Below are positions 29,025 through 38,262 of a stretch of 64,000 nt of DNA, piece after piece. Numbering within the stretch: position 1 is the first letter of the stretch; the number at the start of each line of letters is the position of its first letter. The stretch covers positions 101,690 to 165,689 of the forward strand of contig CAIMDB010000001.1 of NCBI GenBank assembly GCA_903839675.1, read 5' to 3'. The notes beneath the pieces are model-generated. The model did no database searches, was not told where the DNA came from, and saw only the letters and a program-made list of their open reading frames with translations. Origin of the DNA: an uncultured Sphingomonadales bacterium. Its GTDB lineage: Bacteria; Pseudomonadota; Alphaproteobacteria; Sphingomonadales; Sphingomonadaceae. Both the position numbers and the translations under genes were made by a program.

Positions 29025-29857
29025 GGCGCGCGTTGATCTTCGCCTCGGCTCTGCTGATGGGTGCGCCTGTGCTGGCTCAGGACCATAGCCACCACTCCAG
29101 CCACTCCATGCCAATGCCCCAAGCGCAGGAGGTCACGCCCGCAGACGCCGGAGATTGGGCCGCCGATGCGCTGCATGACCCGAAGGTGATGGCGCAGGCC
29201 CGCGCCGCATTGTTCCGGTCCACGCGGGACAGTCGCGCGTCGCTCGTCCGGCTCGACCAGCTTGAATGGCGCATGGGCAAGGCGAAGGACGGTCTCGCCT
29301 GGCAGGGCCGCGCCTGGACCGGCGGTGATCTCGACCGCTTCCTCATCCGCTCCGAAGGCGCGATGGAAGGCGGCAAGGTAGAGGAAGGCGAGATCCGCGC
29401 TTTGTGGAGCCACGCCATCGGCCCCTATGCCAATCTGGAAGCGGGCGTCCGGCAAGATTTCGGCCACGGCCCCGCGCGCACCCATGCGACCCTCGGCGTC
29501 GATGCGATGCTCCCCTATTGGATTGAGGCGGAAGGCGCTGTCTTCCTCTCGCACAAGGGCGACCTGACCGCGCGGGTGGAACTGACCCACGACATGCGCC
29601 TGACGAACCGCCTGATCCTCCAGCCGCGTTTGGAGGCGGACCTCTCCGCACAGGACATCCCTGCGCTCGGCCTAGGCAGCGGCCTCACTGAGGCGTCCGC
29701 CGGCTTGCGCCTGCGCTACGCCATCAAGCCGAGGTTCGCGCCCTATGTCGGCGTGCATCGGGAGCGGAAGTTCGGGGATACGGCGCGGTTTGCAAGGGCT
29801 GCGGGTGAGGGGACAGAGGCGACCAGCTTTGTGGCGGGGGTGTTTTTGTTTTTCTGA
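29021..29857 (+). CDS. copB: Copper resistance outer-membrane protein CopB
   Basis: 278 residues from ATG 29021, which overlaps the copA stop as ATGA. A signal peptide (MRRALIFASALLMGAPVLA) is followed by a His/Met-rich segment HSHHSSHSMPMP. The remainder has alternating beta-strand character: VGVDAMLPYWIEAEGAVF and RVELTHDMRLTNRLILQPRLEADL, ending in Phe, as for an outer-membrane beta-barrel. Acts with CopA in copper handling. Confidence 0.95.
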   Translation: MRRALIFASALLMGAPVLAQDHSHHSSHSMPMPQAQEVTPADAGDWAADALHDPKVMAQARAALFRSTRDSRASLVRLDQLEWRMGKAKDGLAWQGRAWTGGDLDRFLIRSEGAMEGGKVEEGEIRALWSHAIGPYANLEAGVRQDFGHGPARTHATLGVDAMLPYWIEAEGAVFLSHKGDLTARVELTHDMRLTNRLILQPRLEADLSAQDIPALGLGSGLTEASAGLRLRYAIKPRFAPYVGVHRERKFGDTARFARAAGEGTEATSFVAGVFLFF

Positions 29858-29911
29858 AGCGAGTGGCGGCTTTTAGGCTGTTTGAACGTCAACAATAGCA
29901 GATAACGACGG

Positions 29912-31222
29912 TTAGTTTGGCGCGCTAACGACTCTGCGTGGGGCAGGCAGAAGTGCTTTATCGATTTTTGCAGCAACACCGACACTCCGCCCTGCAAGGT
30001 TCGGTACACTATAACGCATCGCGCTGCCGAGCACTTGCGCTGCTTGCGAAAGTGTCATGCCGTAATCTTGCTGTAGCCATTGGATCATGCCGGTACTCGC
30101 TGACTTGAGCGCCTCATCCAGAGAGCCTGCCTGTCCCAGAACCATGATCTGTGTAGGGGACTCGACCCGAGGCGTGTTGATCGCCTTTCCTTCGATTAGG
30201 TCGACGGTGAACGTAACATCCATTGATGTTTCGAGGGCATATTGCGAGGTTTCTCCATCCCCCTGAAGTGCGTGCGCGTCGCCAAGATAGAGGAGAGCGC
30301 CAGGTTGCTGCACGGGGAGGTAGACAATATTGCCCTCTACAACTTCATTAAAGTCCATATTTCCACCGAAGCGACCCGTATCGCCCGTTGACACAGGCGG
30401 CATGCCGAAACCCGGAGCGACAGCAAGCCCGCCTAACATCGGTTTGACGGGTGCAGAATAACCAATCAGTGCTCCTGTTGCGCCAACTGGAGAGGCCAGT
30501 CCTGCTACTCGATCCAACTTCCATCGGACGGGCTTGCCAAGATTGACAGCCTCAGAGACAAGGCTGTTCCCGAGGGCGCGTCCCACAATTGTATCGAGAC
30601 TATCTGCATAGTCCCGGTTCAGCTTCACTTGTTTGAGCCGGATAACGAGAGTGTCGCCGGGTACAGCGCCAGCGATGAAGAATGGCCCAGTCTGCGGATT
30701 CCCAAATAAAGCGCGGGTAACGCCCAGTTCATCGACGCCACCTGAATCTATGGTCGACGTGTGCACGGTGTCTCCGGGCCAAATCGTTAGGACGGGCAGG
30801 CGGTCAGCATTGAAAGTGTTTGAATAGTCGCTCGGTCGAAATTCCAAAGTGCGCGCGCCGCCTGATGGGCGATCCGGCAGGCGCCTCGCCTTGAAGTTAT
30901 GCGTGACGCGCGCCGCTTGGTTATTGGTATCCGGTGCATCGACGGTGCCGTTTAAATGATCCCCCACCACCGTGGCAGCATAGTTGTACTTTCGGCCATC
31001 GCTGTCGGTCACATTGAAGGCGATTCTGTTTGCCTTTACTTTGCCGACGACGCGATCACCATCCAAATCGCCCGAAATTTGAGCCTCTTTGCGGTCAAAT
31101 GTTAAGGTGGAGAAACTCGGATTTCCCCATAGATCAGTTCGAACAATCCATGTTTCGCTTGCCTCCACGGGAACAGCGGTGAGCAACCCAAATGCAGTGA
31201 TAGCAAAAACACTCAATCGCAT
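29912..31222 (-). CDS. Acetamidase/formamidase family exported protein
   Basis: 436 residues from ATG 31222 (MRLSVFAITAFGLLTAVPVEA signal peptide, with GAGGGA upstream). ATG 31237 overlaps the HTH gene stop and would add five residues. After about 120 residues of a beta-rich N-terminal domain, the FmdA/AmdA domain follows with LPVLTIWPGDTV, GPFFIAGAVPGDTLVI, PVSTGDTGRFGGNMDFNEV and LYLGDAHALQGDGE. Family members split short amides; the export and the extra domain make the true substrate uncertain. Forms an operon with the HTH gene. Confidence 0.85.
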   Translation of the reverse strand: MRLSVFAITAFGLLTAVPVEASETWIVRTDLWGNPSFSTLTFDRKEAQISGDLDGDRVVGKVKANRIAFNVTDSDGRKYNYAATVVGDHLNGTVDAPDTNNQAARVTHNFKARRLPDRPSGGARTLEFRPSDYSNTFNADRLPVLTIWPGDTVHTSTIDSGGVDELGVTRALFGNPQTGPFFIAGAVPGDTLVIRLKQVKLNRDYADSLDTIVGRALGNSLVSEAVNLGKPVRWKLDRVAGLASPVGATGALIGYSAPVKPMLGGLAVAPGFGMPPVSTGDTGRFGGNMDFNEVVEGNIVYLPVQQPGALLYLGDAHALQGDGETSQYALETSMDVTFTVDLIEGKAINTPRVESPTQIMVLGQAGSLDEALKSASTGMIQWLQQDYGMTLSQAAQVLGSAMRYSVPNLAGRSVGVAAKIDKALLPAPRRVVSAPN

Positions 31223-31233
31223 TCTGGCTTCCC

Positions 31234-31443
31234 TCATTTCGTAAGCACTGCAACCAGCGACAAATCAAGCTCATCGCAAATTCTTGCGAGCGTCACAATG
31301 CCCGGATTCTCTGTTCGCGTCAGCAAATCACGGACAGCGCTCTCACCTAACCCTGCCCGTTCTGACAGCTCGCGCCTGCTCATTCCCTTCTCTGCCATCG
31401 CAACAAGAATACGAGACCTGATTTCGTTCAAATCAACATTCAT
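31234..31443 (-). CDS. XRE-family small helix-turn-helix regulator
   Basis: 69 residues, almost all a lambda-repressor-like HTH: RILVAMAEKGMSRRELSERAGLGESAVRDLL then NPGIVTLARICDELDLSLV. Only DNA binding is visible, with no sensory domain. It is immediately upstream of the amidase-like gene, so may control that operon. No clear Shine-Dalgarno sequence was used to place the start; ATG 31443 is the first in frame. Confidence 0.88.
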   Translation of the reverse strand: MNVDLNEIRSRILVAMAEKGMSRRELSERAGLGESAVRDLLTRTENPGIVTLARICDELDLSLVAVLTK

Positions 31444-31624
31444 TTGGATATAGTGCCATATTGGTCAGATTTCGACAATCCGGCAGAACGCAGAGAATTG
31501 CCCAGTTGTTGATGCGCATAATTGCAACACCGGCATGAAATACATTCAATCTGGCTCGATCCCCGTCGTTACCCTCCCTGCGGCCCCGTGCCGCGCACTC
31601 GCGACGTGACAAGGGAGACTTCAG

Positions 31625-32227
31625 ATGCATCTCACCAAGAAGGAACGGCTGTCGTTCATTTATCAGCTTCGTCTGCTCGAAGCGCTCTACCCCGATGACA
31701 ATGCGGGCTATGCGCAGATGCGCGGGGCGCTGGAGGAAGGGTTTGCCAGCGAATATTGCGGCACGCTGTTTGCGCTGCCCGATACGCTCGACATTGAAGA
31801 ATGTGACCGCGTGACCGAGGTGCTGGAGATGTACCGCGCCATCTACCTCGCGTTGCGCGATGTGGGGCCGGCGCATCCCTTTGCGCAGCACCGGCTGGCG
31901 CGCTTTGCGGGCTTTGATCCGGTGTTTGAAGGGCGGCACGGTGCCTTTGCCGAACATATGATCCAGCGTGGCCTGTACCGGGAGCTCACCGGTATGGCAG
32001 GCGCGCGGGCGCAGCGTCCGATGATGCCGGTCTATGAGGCGATGTTGCGGGCCTGGTCCCGCCTCACGCGGCGCTATCAGCTCGATCTGATGCAGGTCGC
32101 GACCTTGCTGGATGTTGCCAATGATTATCTGGTGGAGGCTGAGCCTTATCCGGACCCGGCGGATGAAGATGTTGAGGCGCTGATGGGGGAGGTGCTGTCC
32201 TTTCAACAGGCGCGGCCGGCGGGGTGA
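31625..32227 (+). CDS. YfbU family protein
   Basis: 200 residues. The pattern LTKKERLSFIYQLRLLEALYPDD, CDRVTEVLEMYRAI, RLARFAGFD, PVYEAMLRAWSRL and RRYQLDL follows E. coli YfbU. The family role is unclear; overexpression effects have been reported for YfbU but I do not assign a function. Start ATG 31625 has AGGGAGAC just upstream. Single gene ahead of the hppD operon. Confidence 0.8.
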   Translation: MHLTKKERLSFIYQLRLLEALYPDDNAGYAQMRGALEEGFASEYCGTLFALPDTLDIEECDRVTEVLEMYRAIYLALRDVGPAHPFAQHRLARFAGFDPVFEGRHGAFAEHMIQRGLYRELTGMAGARAQRPMMPVYEAMLRAWSRLTRRYQLDLMQVATLLDVANDYLVEAEPYPDPADEDVEALMGEVLSFQQARPAG

Positions 32228-32252
32228 GGCATCCCATTTGACTCCGCACCCC

Positions 32253-32292
32253 CGCGCACAATATAGTTGCAGATGAAACTATATTGTGCGCG
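32253..32292. promoter_or_regulatory. Perfect 16-bp-arm palindrome over the hppD leader
   Basis: Left arm CGCGCACAATATAGTT and right arm AACTATATTGTGCGCG with an 8-base spacer GCAGATGA; inner TTGCA/TGAAA continue the symmetry. The whole 40 bases is far more symmetrical than a terminator needs and has no T run. It ends 14 bases before the chosen hppD start. Probably a dimeric repressor operator; the AT-rich ATAGTT...AACTAT core resembles MarR-type sites (inference). Confidence 0.85.
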
Positions 32293-32306
32293 CGCCGGAG
32301 ATTGAT

Positions 32307-33404
32307 GTGACCGACCTGTTTGAAAATCCGCTGGGCCTGGACGGGTTTGAATTCATTGAGTTTTGTGCGCCGGACAAGGGCGTGCTGGAACCTGTGTTCG
32401 CGGCGATGGGCTTCACGCAGGTTGCGCGGCATCGGTCCAAGGATGTCGATTTGTGGCGGCAGGGGGAGATCAACCTGATCGCCAATTACGAACCCAAAAG
32501 CCCCGCCGCCTATTTCGCGGCAGAGCATGGCCCCTCGGCCTGCGGCATGGGCTTTCGTGTCCGCAATGCGCGGCTGGCTTATGATCTTGCACTCGAACGC
32601 GGGGCAGAGCCAGTCGAAACCCGTACCGGCCCGATGGAGCTGCGGCTGCCCGCGATCCGCGGCATTGGCGGCGCGATCATCTATCTCATCGACCGCTATG
32701 AAAACGCCGACGCGCCCGGCGCGCTCTCCATCTACGATATTGATTTTGACTGGCTGCCGGGGGTGGATCGCCACCCTGTCGGCACCGGCCTCCTGCGGAT
32801 CGATCACCTGACGCACAATGTTTATGGCGGGCGGATGGACCATTGGGCGACGTTCTACGAACGCGTCTTCAACTTCCGGGAGATCCGCTATTTCGACATC
32901 AAGGGCGAATATACGGGCCTGACCAGCCGCGCGATGACCGCGCCCGACGGCAAGATCCGCATCCCCCTCAATGAAGAAGGCCGCAGTGGCGGCGGGCAGA
33001 TTGAGGAATTTCTGCGCCAGTATAATGGCGAGGGGATCCAGCATATCGCCTTCATCTGTGATGACCTGATCGGCGCTTGGGACAAGCTCAAGGCGCTCGG
33101 TACGCCGTTCATGTCGCCGCCGCCTGCAACCTATTATGAGATGCTGGAAGAGCGCCTTCCGGGACACGGCGAGCCGGTCGCAGAGTTGCAGCAGCGCGGT
33201 ATCCTGCTCGACGGCTCGACCGAGGCAGGCGACCCGCGTCTCCTCCTCCAGATTTTCGGCCAGGCGGTGATCGGCCCGGTCTTCTTTGAGTTCATCCAGC
33301 GCAAGAAGGATGAAGGCTTTGGCGAGGGCAACTTCACCGCTTTGTTCAAATCGATGGAGCGGGACCAGATGCGCCGCGGCGCGCTTGAGGGGGCAGACGC
33401 ATGA
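32307..33404 (+). CDS. hppD: 4-hydroxyphenylpyruvate dioxygenase
   Basis: 365 residues from GTG 32307, preceded by GGAG at 32297-32300. An upstream GTG at 32286 lies inside the palindrome and lacks a ribosome site, so is rejected. The enzyme makes homogentisate in tyrosine breakdown. Iron ligands are His in RIDHLTHNV, His in [11 protein letters not shown] and Glu in FFEFIQRK. The opening [19 protein letters not shown] is family-typical. Coupled to the VOC gene by a 4-base overlap. Confidence 0.96.
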   Translation: MTDLFENPLGLDGFEFIEFCAPDKGVLEPVFAAMGFTQVARHRSKDVDLWRQGEINLIANYEPKSPAAYFAAEHGPSACGMGFRVRNARLAYDLALERGAEPVETRTGPMELRLPAIRGIGGAIIYLIDRYENADAPGALSIYDIDFDWLPGVDRHPVGTGLLRIDHLTHNVYGGRMDHWATFYERVFNFREIRYFDIKGEYTGLTSRAMTAPDGKIRIPLNEEGRSGGGQIEEFLRQYNGEGIQHIAFICDDLIGAWDKLKALGTPFMSPPPATYYEMLEERLPGHGEPVAELQQRGILLDGSTEAGDPRLLLQIFGQAVIGPVFFEFIQRKKDEGFGEGNFTALFKSMERDQMRRGALEGADA

Positions 33405-33961
33405 GCGCGCCCGTCAAGCCCTCGCCCGTTAAATTGAGCCGCATCCACCACGTCGCCTATCGCTGCCGCGACGCGAAGGAGACGGTGGACTGGTACCATC
33501 GCGTTCTTGGCATGGAGTATACGACCGCCTTCGCCGAGGACCATGTGCCCTCGACGGGCGAATATGATCCGTACATGCACATCTTCCTCGATGCGGGCGG
33601 CGGCAATGTGCTGGCGTTTTTTGAGTTGCCCAACCAGCCCGAAATGGGCCGCGACGCGAACACCCCCGCCTGGGTGCAGCATCTGGCATTTGAAGTGCCT
33701 GATCTCGACGCGTTGCTCGCCGCCAAGGCACATATCGAGGCGCAAGGGGTGGAGGTGCTCGGCCCGACCTATCATGGCATCTTCCGCTCGATCTATTTTT
33801 TCGACCCCAATGGCCACCGGCTGGAACTCGCCTGCAATATCGGCACGGCGGAGCAGCACGCCGAACTCAAGCGCGTCGCGCCGCTGATGTTGGAGGAATG
33901 GAGCCGGACCAAGACGGCCCCGCGCCATGCGGATTGGCTGCATACGGAACCGGTGGACTAA
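33401..33961 (+). CDS. VOC family (glyoxalase/dioxygenase-like) protein
   Basis: 186 residues with one pair of vicinal-oxygen-chelate modules. Possible metal ligands are His in RIHHVAYRC, Glu in LAFFELPNQ, His in VQHLAFEV and Glu in GHRLELAC. Starts within hppD's stop (ATGA), so it probably acts in the same pathway, for example on an aromatic or fumaryl intermediate, but no substrate can be assigned. Ends with a 60-base gap before the MFS gene. Confidence 0.87.
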   Translation: MSAPVKPSPVKLSRIHHVAYRCRDAKETVDWYHRVLGMEYTTAFAEDHVPSTGEYDPYMHIFLDAGGGNVLAFFELPNQPEMGRDANTPAWVQHLAFEVPDLDALLAAKAHIEAQGVEVLGPTYHGIFRSIYFFDPNGHRLELACNIGTAEQHAELKRVAPLMLEEWSRTKTAPRHADWLHTEPVD

Positions 33962-34021
33962 ACCGCTTGCGCCTCAGGCCCTTGTCCCGCCAAAAGGGCT
34001 CAAAGAGCCTGAGGAGAGTTC

Positions 34022-35314
34022 ATGTCCCGATTGACCGCGTTGCGACGCAAGTCGCCCACCTTGGCGCTCGTCCTGCTGACGTCGATCGGGATTGTCGGTT
34101 TCATCGACCGCATCATCATGAATGTTTTGGTGGAACCCATCAAAGCCGATTTCGGGCTAAGCGATTTCCAGATTGGCCTCGTCAACGGCCTTGCCTTTGC
34201 GGTGCTCAATGTCGTGCTCGGCCTTGCCATGGCGCGCGTGGCGGAACGGACGCGGCGGTTGACGCTCATCTCGTTCGGGACGTTCTTCTGGTCCTTGGCG
34301 ACGGCGGCGACCGGATTTGCGACCAACTTCGCGCAGTTGCTCACAGCGCGCATCGGCGTCGGCGTGGGGGAGGCGGTCGGCCTGCCGTCGACCTCCTCGG
34401 TCATCTCAGACTATTTCCCGCCCGAAAAGCGCGCCTCGGCGATTTCGGTGTCGATGCTGTCGCCGCCGGTGGGCGCATTTATCGGGGCGGCAGGCGGCTC
34501 GCTGATCGCGCACAATTACGGCTGGCAGATGGCGCTCTTTTGCGCGGCGATCCCCGGCTTCATCCTCGCTATTGCGCTGCACCTGTTTGTGGAAGAACCG
34601 ACCCGCGGCCAGCATGATGCCGTGGCGACGACCGATGAGGTTCCGCCCATGCTGCGCGTCATCGGCCGCTATTTCAGCTGGCCGACAATGCGGCATATGC
34701 TGATCGGATCGGCGATCGCCTCGCTGATCGGCTTTGGCCTCAATGCGTTTATGGCGTCCTTCTTCATGCGGAAATTTGGCTTTTCGCTGGTCGAGGCCGG
34801 TTTGACATCGGGGCTGGTAGCGGCCCTGCCTGCCGCAATCAGCGTGGTTGCGGCCGGCCTTATCGCAGACCGTTGGGGCAAGCGGGACAAGCGCAGCTAT
34901 GCCCTTGTGCCCGCGATCACGCTCACCCTGTCGACGCCGCTCTTCCTGCTCGCCGTTTCACAGGACAGCGCGATGCTCGCCATCATCCTCATCGGCGTCT
35001 CGGCGCTGGCGCAATATTGCTATTTGGGGCCCACATTCGGCACATTTCAGAACATGCTCCATCCCCGCATGCGCGCGACAGGGTCTGCCTTTACCAACTT
35101 GGTCTATTCGCTCGTCGGCGGCGGGATTGGGCCTGTCATTCTGGGGGCGCTGAGCGATAATTTCACCAAGACAGCCGCCACGCCGGGCGATGGCCTGACG
35201 CTGGCGATGGGCGCGCTCTCCTGTCTCTATTTGTGGGCGGGGCTTCACTATTGGCTGGCGGCGCGGCATATCCGCAGCGATCTTGACCGCCCACTCGGAC
35301 TGGAGCCTGCATGA
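34022..35314 (+). CDS. Major facilitator superfamily transporter
   Basis: 430 residues with about 12 membrane helices. Loop 2-3 signature RVAERTRRLTLI, and DRWGKRDKRS between the halves, are MFS-typical. The opening GFIDRIIMNVLVEPIKADF resembles the anion:cation and spinster-like families. GAGGAGAG precedes ATG 34022. Lies in the hppD operon, so an aromatic acid or related metabolite is a plausible substrate, not shown. Confidence 0.88.
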   Translation: MSRLTALRRKSPTLALVLLTSIGIVGFIDRIIMNVLVEPIKADFGLSDFQIGLVNGLAFAVLNVVLGLAMARVAERTRRLTLISFGTFFWSLATAATGFATNFAQLLTARIGVGVGEAVGLPSTSSVISDYFPPEKRASAISVSMLSPPVGAFIGAAGGSLIAHNYGWQMALFCAAIPGFILAIALHLFVEEPTRGQHDAVATTDEVPPMLRVIGRYFSWPTMRHMLIGSAIASLIGFGLNAFMASFFMRKFGFSLVEAGLTSGLVAALPAAISVVAAGLIADRWGKRDKRSYALVPAITLTLSTPLFLLAVSQDSAMLAIILIGVSALAQYCYLGPTFGTFQNMLHPRMRATGSAFTNLVYSLVGGGIGPVILGALSDNFTKTAATPGDGLTLAMGALSCLYLWAGLHYWLAARHIRSDLDRPLGLEPA

Positions 35315-35997
35315 CCTACACGCTGATTACCGCCAACCGGAATTACTCCAGCTGGTCGCTGCGGCCTTGGCTGCTGATGAAGGGGCTGGGCCTGACGTTT
35401 GAGGACCAGCTAGAACCCTTTGCCAAACCTAGCAATTATGAGGAGTTCCGCAGCTTCTCTCCCACAGGCCAGGTGCCTGTGCTGCTGGACGAGGGGCGGA
35501 CGGTGCATGACTCATTGGGCATCACGCTCTATCTCGCAGACCGGCATGACGGCGTCTGGCCCAAGGACCCGGACGCGCGCGCTTGGGCGCAGTGCGCTGT
35601 CGTGGAAATGCATTCTGGTTTCTCTGCGCTGCGCAATGATTGCACCATGAATGTCGGCGTGCGGGTGAAGCCCAAGCCGATGTCTGACGCGCTCAAGGCC
35701 AATGTGGCGCGCATTGCAGAGCTGTTTGCTGAGGGCCTGACCCGCTTTGGTGGGCCGTTTCTTGCAGGGGCCGACTTCAGCGCGGCGGATGCCTTCTTCG
35801 CGCCTGTTGCATATCGCGTACGGACCTATGGGCTTGATGTCGGGACGGCGGGGCAGGCGTGGGTCGACCACATCCTTTCGCATCCCGCCATGCTGCAATG
35901 GGAATCCGAGGCGCTTGCCGAAAGCTGGCGCGAAGCTGGGCACGAGGCCGAACTCCGCGCCGCTGGGGATGTGATTGCGGATTACCGGACGGGGTAA
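35311..35997 (+). CDS. Glutathione S-transferase family protein
   Basis: 228 residues. The N-terminal domain starts ITANRNYSSWSLRPWLLMKGLGL, with Ser residues in the active-site position, and FSPTGQVPVLLDEGRTVHDSLGITLYLADR holds the cis-Pro and glutathione-contact Ser. The C-terminal helical domain contains FLAGADFSAADAFF. Overlaps the MFS stop by 4 bases. In a tyrosine pathway a maleylacetoacetate isomerase is expected, and this is a candidate, but its SSWSLR motif differs from the usual SSCSWR. Confidence 0.85.
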   Translation: MTYTLITANRNYSSWSLRPWLLMKGLGLTFEDQLEPFAKPSNYEEFRSFSPTGQVPVLLDEGRTVHDSLGITLYLADRHDGVWPKDPDARAWAQCAVVEMHSGFSALRNDCTMNVGVRVKPKPMSDALKANVARIAELFAEGLTRFGGPFLAGADFSAADAFFAPVAYRVRTYGLDVGTAGQAWVDHILSHPAMLQWESEALAESWREAGHEAELRAAGDVIADYRTG

Positions 35998-36006
35998 CAC
36001 CCCACT

Positions 36007-36096
36007 CCGTTTGCGCTGAGCCTGTCGAAGCGCCGTCCTTCAGCCTTTGGTGAACAGGCAAGGACAGTCCTTCGACAAGCTCAGGACAGACGGATT
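36007..36096. repeat. Dispersed palindromic element between convergent genes (copy 3)
   Basis: CCGTTTGCGCTGAGCCTGTC/GAAG arm faces CTTCGACAAGCTCAGGAC with outer ends ACCC...CGGA. Same family as 1761-1865 and 9716-9796, and again between two converging genes (GST and pirin). Confidence 0.75.
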
Positions 36097-36106
36097 GAGG
36101 GCAACC

Positions 36107-36802
36107 CTATCTGGCGTCCACCAAGACCAGTTCCGCTTCTTCCTCAGCCTCAATCATCAGTCGCGCTTCACCGGTTATCGCAATGCCGTCGCGGGCATTG
36201 GCGGGCACACCGTTGATGGTGATCCGGCCTGTCGCAGGGACAAGGTAGAGGTGCCGCGCAGGGTCGACATCATAGGCCAGAGTTTCGCCCGCCTTGACCG
36301 TTGCACCCAGCACGTGCGCGTCGGCGCGGATCGGCAAAGCATCGCCGTCGGCCTTGCCGCTGGCGAGCGTGACCCACTGGCCCGCCCGGTCCGCCTTGGG
36401 AAAGGCGCGCTGGCCCCAGCCGGGTTCACCGCCGCGCGCATCGGGCAACACCCAGATCTGGAACAAAGTGGTCGTGTCGTTTTCCAGATTGTATTCGGCG
36501 TGCTGGATGCCGGTGCCTGCGTTCATCACCTGAACGTCGCCGCCGGGCGTCCGGCCTTCATTGCCCAGACTGTCGCGGTGGCTGATCGCGCCGGTGCGGA
36601 CATAGGTGATGATTTCCATGTCAGCATGGCCGTGCGGCGGAAAGCCGGTCTTCGCGCCGATCTCATCATCATTCCACACGCGGATCGCGCCCCAGCCCAT
36701 GCGGGCGGGGTCATGATAATTGGCAAAGCTGAAATGGTGGCGCGCGTTGAGCCAGCCGTGGTCCGCATGGCCAAGGCCGGCAAAGGGTCGAACGTCTATC
36801 AT
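36107..36802 (-). CDS. Pirin family protein
   Basis: 231 residues with the bicupin pirin fold. Metal ligands are visible in FPPHGHADMEIITYV (two His) and GTGIQHAEYN (His plus later Glu). Related enzymes such as E. coli YhhW show quercetin dioxygenase activity in vitro; the physiological role is open. Single gene, convergent with GST. Confidence 0.93.
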   Translation of the reverse strand: MIDVRPFAGLGHADHGWLNARHHFSFANYHDPARMGWGAIRVWNDDEIGAKTGFPPHGHADMEIITYVRTGAISHRDSLGNEGRTPGGDVQVMNAGTGIQHAEYNLENDTTTLFQIWVLPDARGGEPGWGQRAFPKADRAGQWVTLASGKADGDALPIRADAHVLGATVKAGETLAYDVDPARHLYLVPATGRITINGVPANARDGIAITGEARLMIEAEEEAELVLVDAR

Positions 36803-36871
36803 GGGGTCTTCTCACCTCGGCGGGGTGTGACCGCCGGCATATGGTCTAGATGGGTCGCCGCAGCGCGCGCT

Positions 36872-37357
36872 TCAACCCCTGCGCGCGGCCAGGGCCTGAA
36901 GGGCCGTGCCTTCCAGCCGGAAGCCCGTCCATTCGTCCAACGCCTTGGCCCCCAGTGCCTTGTAAAAGCCGATCGACGGCTCGTTCCAATCCAGCACCGA
37001 CCAGTCTAGCCGCGCGCAATCGCGTTCCACCGCCAGCCGCGCCAGCTCTGCCAGTAGCGCCGTGCCAAGGCCGGAGCCGCGGGCTTCAGGCGTGACGAAC
37101 AGGTCTTCCAGATAGATGCCGGGCTTGCCCTCAAAGGTCGAAAAATTGTGGAAGAACAAGGCGAAGCCCTGTGCTGTGCCGTCAATCTCTCCGATCAGGA
37201 CTTCCGCATAAGGCCGTGCACCGAACAGCTTTTCAGCCAGCACCGCCTCATCAAAGCGGACTTCGTGGAGCAGCTTTTCATAGTCGGCGAGCGCGCGGAT
37301 GAACTGGGCAATCAGGCCAATATCGTCGCGCGTGGCGACACGGATGGATAGCGTCAT
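36872..37357 (-). CDS. GNAT family N-acetyltransferase
   Basis: 161 residues from ATG 37357, which overlaps the EamA stop by 4 bases. The long open frame upstream of this codon is out-of-frame noise from the EamA gene. Motif A is FVTPEARGSGLGTALL and motif B DWNEPSIGFYKALGA. The N-terminal half (MTLSIRVATRDDIGLIAQFIRALADYE) resembles diamine acetyltransferases. Substrate not known. Confidence 0.9.
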   Translation of the reverse strand: MTLSIRVATRDDIGLIAQFIRALADYEKLLHEVRFDEAVLAEKLFGARPYAEVLIGEIDGTAQGFALFFHNFSTFEGKPGIYLEDLFVTPEARGSGLGTALLAELARLAVERDCARLDWSVLDWNEPSIGFYKALGAKALDEWTGFRLEGTALQALAARRG

Positions 37358-38250
37358 ATCTTCAAACTCTGTTTGATCCTTGGCCACAACATGCCGACCG
37401 ACAGCCCAGCCATGACGAGCGCGAAGGCGGTGAGTTTCCATGGCTGGAGCGGTTCGCCGAGCAACAGCGCGGAGGCACCGAGGCCAAAGACGGGCACCAT
37501 CAACGCCATCGGCGCGACGGTCGCGGCCGGATGCCGGTTGAGCAGCCAGCCCCAGGCGGCATAGCCGAACATCGTATTGCCCACCGACTGCCACACCACC
37601 GCGCCCCATGTCGCCGCATCGGCCGCGCGGATGCCCTCCATCATCCGCGCCGGCCCTTCCAGCAGCAGCGCGAAGATCAGCAGCGGCGGCACGGCAAAGA
37701 TGCTCGACCACACGACATAGGCCAGCATGTTCTGCGGCCCCGCTTTGCGGGAGACCATATTCCCGCTCGACCAGCTGAACGCGGCAACCAGCACCAGCGC
37801 CAGCCCAAGCGGTGTCGCGGTGCCATCGGTGTGGAGCGCAATGGTCGCAAGGCCGCAGCCCGCGATCAGCAAGGCCACAATCTGGTACAGCGCGACCCGC
37901 TCTCCGGTCAGCCGCATCGACAGGAAGATCGTGAAGAAGACTTGCGTCTGCACCACCAACGACGCCAGCCCCGGCGTGATGTCCGCGCGCATCGCGGTGA
38001 ACAGCACACCAAACTGCCCCGCGCCGATCAGCATCCCATAAGCGGCGAGGTTGCCCCACCCCACCTTGGGTCGCGGCAGGAAGAAGGCCAGCGGGAAAAA
38101 CGCGAGCGTGAAGCGGAGCAGCGCCAGCGTCAGCGGGGGCAAATGTTCCAGCCCGAATTTGATGACGACAAAGTTCGTTCCCCACACCGCCATGATGGCG
38201 ACAGCGAGCAGCAAATGTGCGGGGGGAAGGTGCGCGCGAGAGGTCGTCAA
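37354..38250 (-). CDS. EamA family (DMT) exporter
   Basis: 298 residues, about ten membrane helices in two EamA repeats. Each repeat has the family start (AVWGTNFVVIKFGL and MLAYVVWSSIFAVPPLLIFALL). Likely exports a small metabolite or amino acid. Start is uncertain: TTG 38250 is the first in-frame codon; an ATG inside helix 1 is too late. Downstream of ispG by 12 bases and coupled to the GNAT gene. Confidence 0.85.
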   Translation of the reverse strand: MTTSRAHLPPAHLLLAVAIMAVWGTNFVVIKFGLEHLPPLTLALLRFTLAFFPLAFFLPRPKVGWGNLAAYGMLIGAGQFGVLFTAMRADITPGLASLVVQTQVFFTIFLSMRLTGERVALYQIVALLIAGCGLATIALHTDGTATPLGLALVLVAAFSWSSGNMVSRKAGPQNMLAYVVWSSIFAVPPLLIFALLLEGPARMMEGIRAADAATWGAVVWQSVGNTMFGYAAWGWLLNRHPAATVAPMALMVPVFGLGASALLLGEPLQPWKLTAFALVMAGLSVGMLWPRIKQSLKI

Positions 38251-38262
38251 AAGAAGAGGGGC

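Noticed and set aside
37358..38185. Apparent N-terminal extension of the GNAT gene through the EamA region
   Set aside because: It is out of frame with EamA, low complexity, and the ATGA overlap at 37357 gives the natural start.
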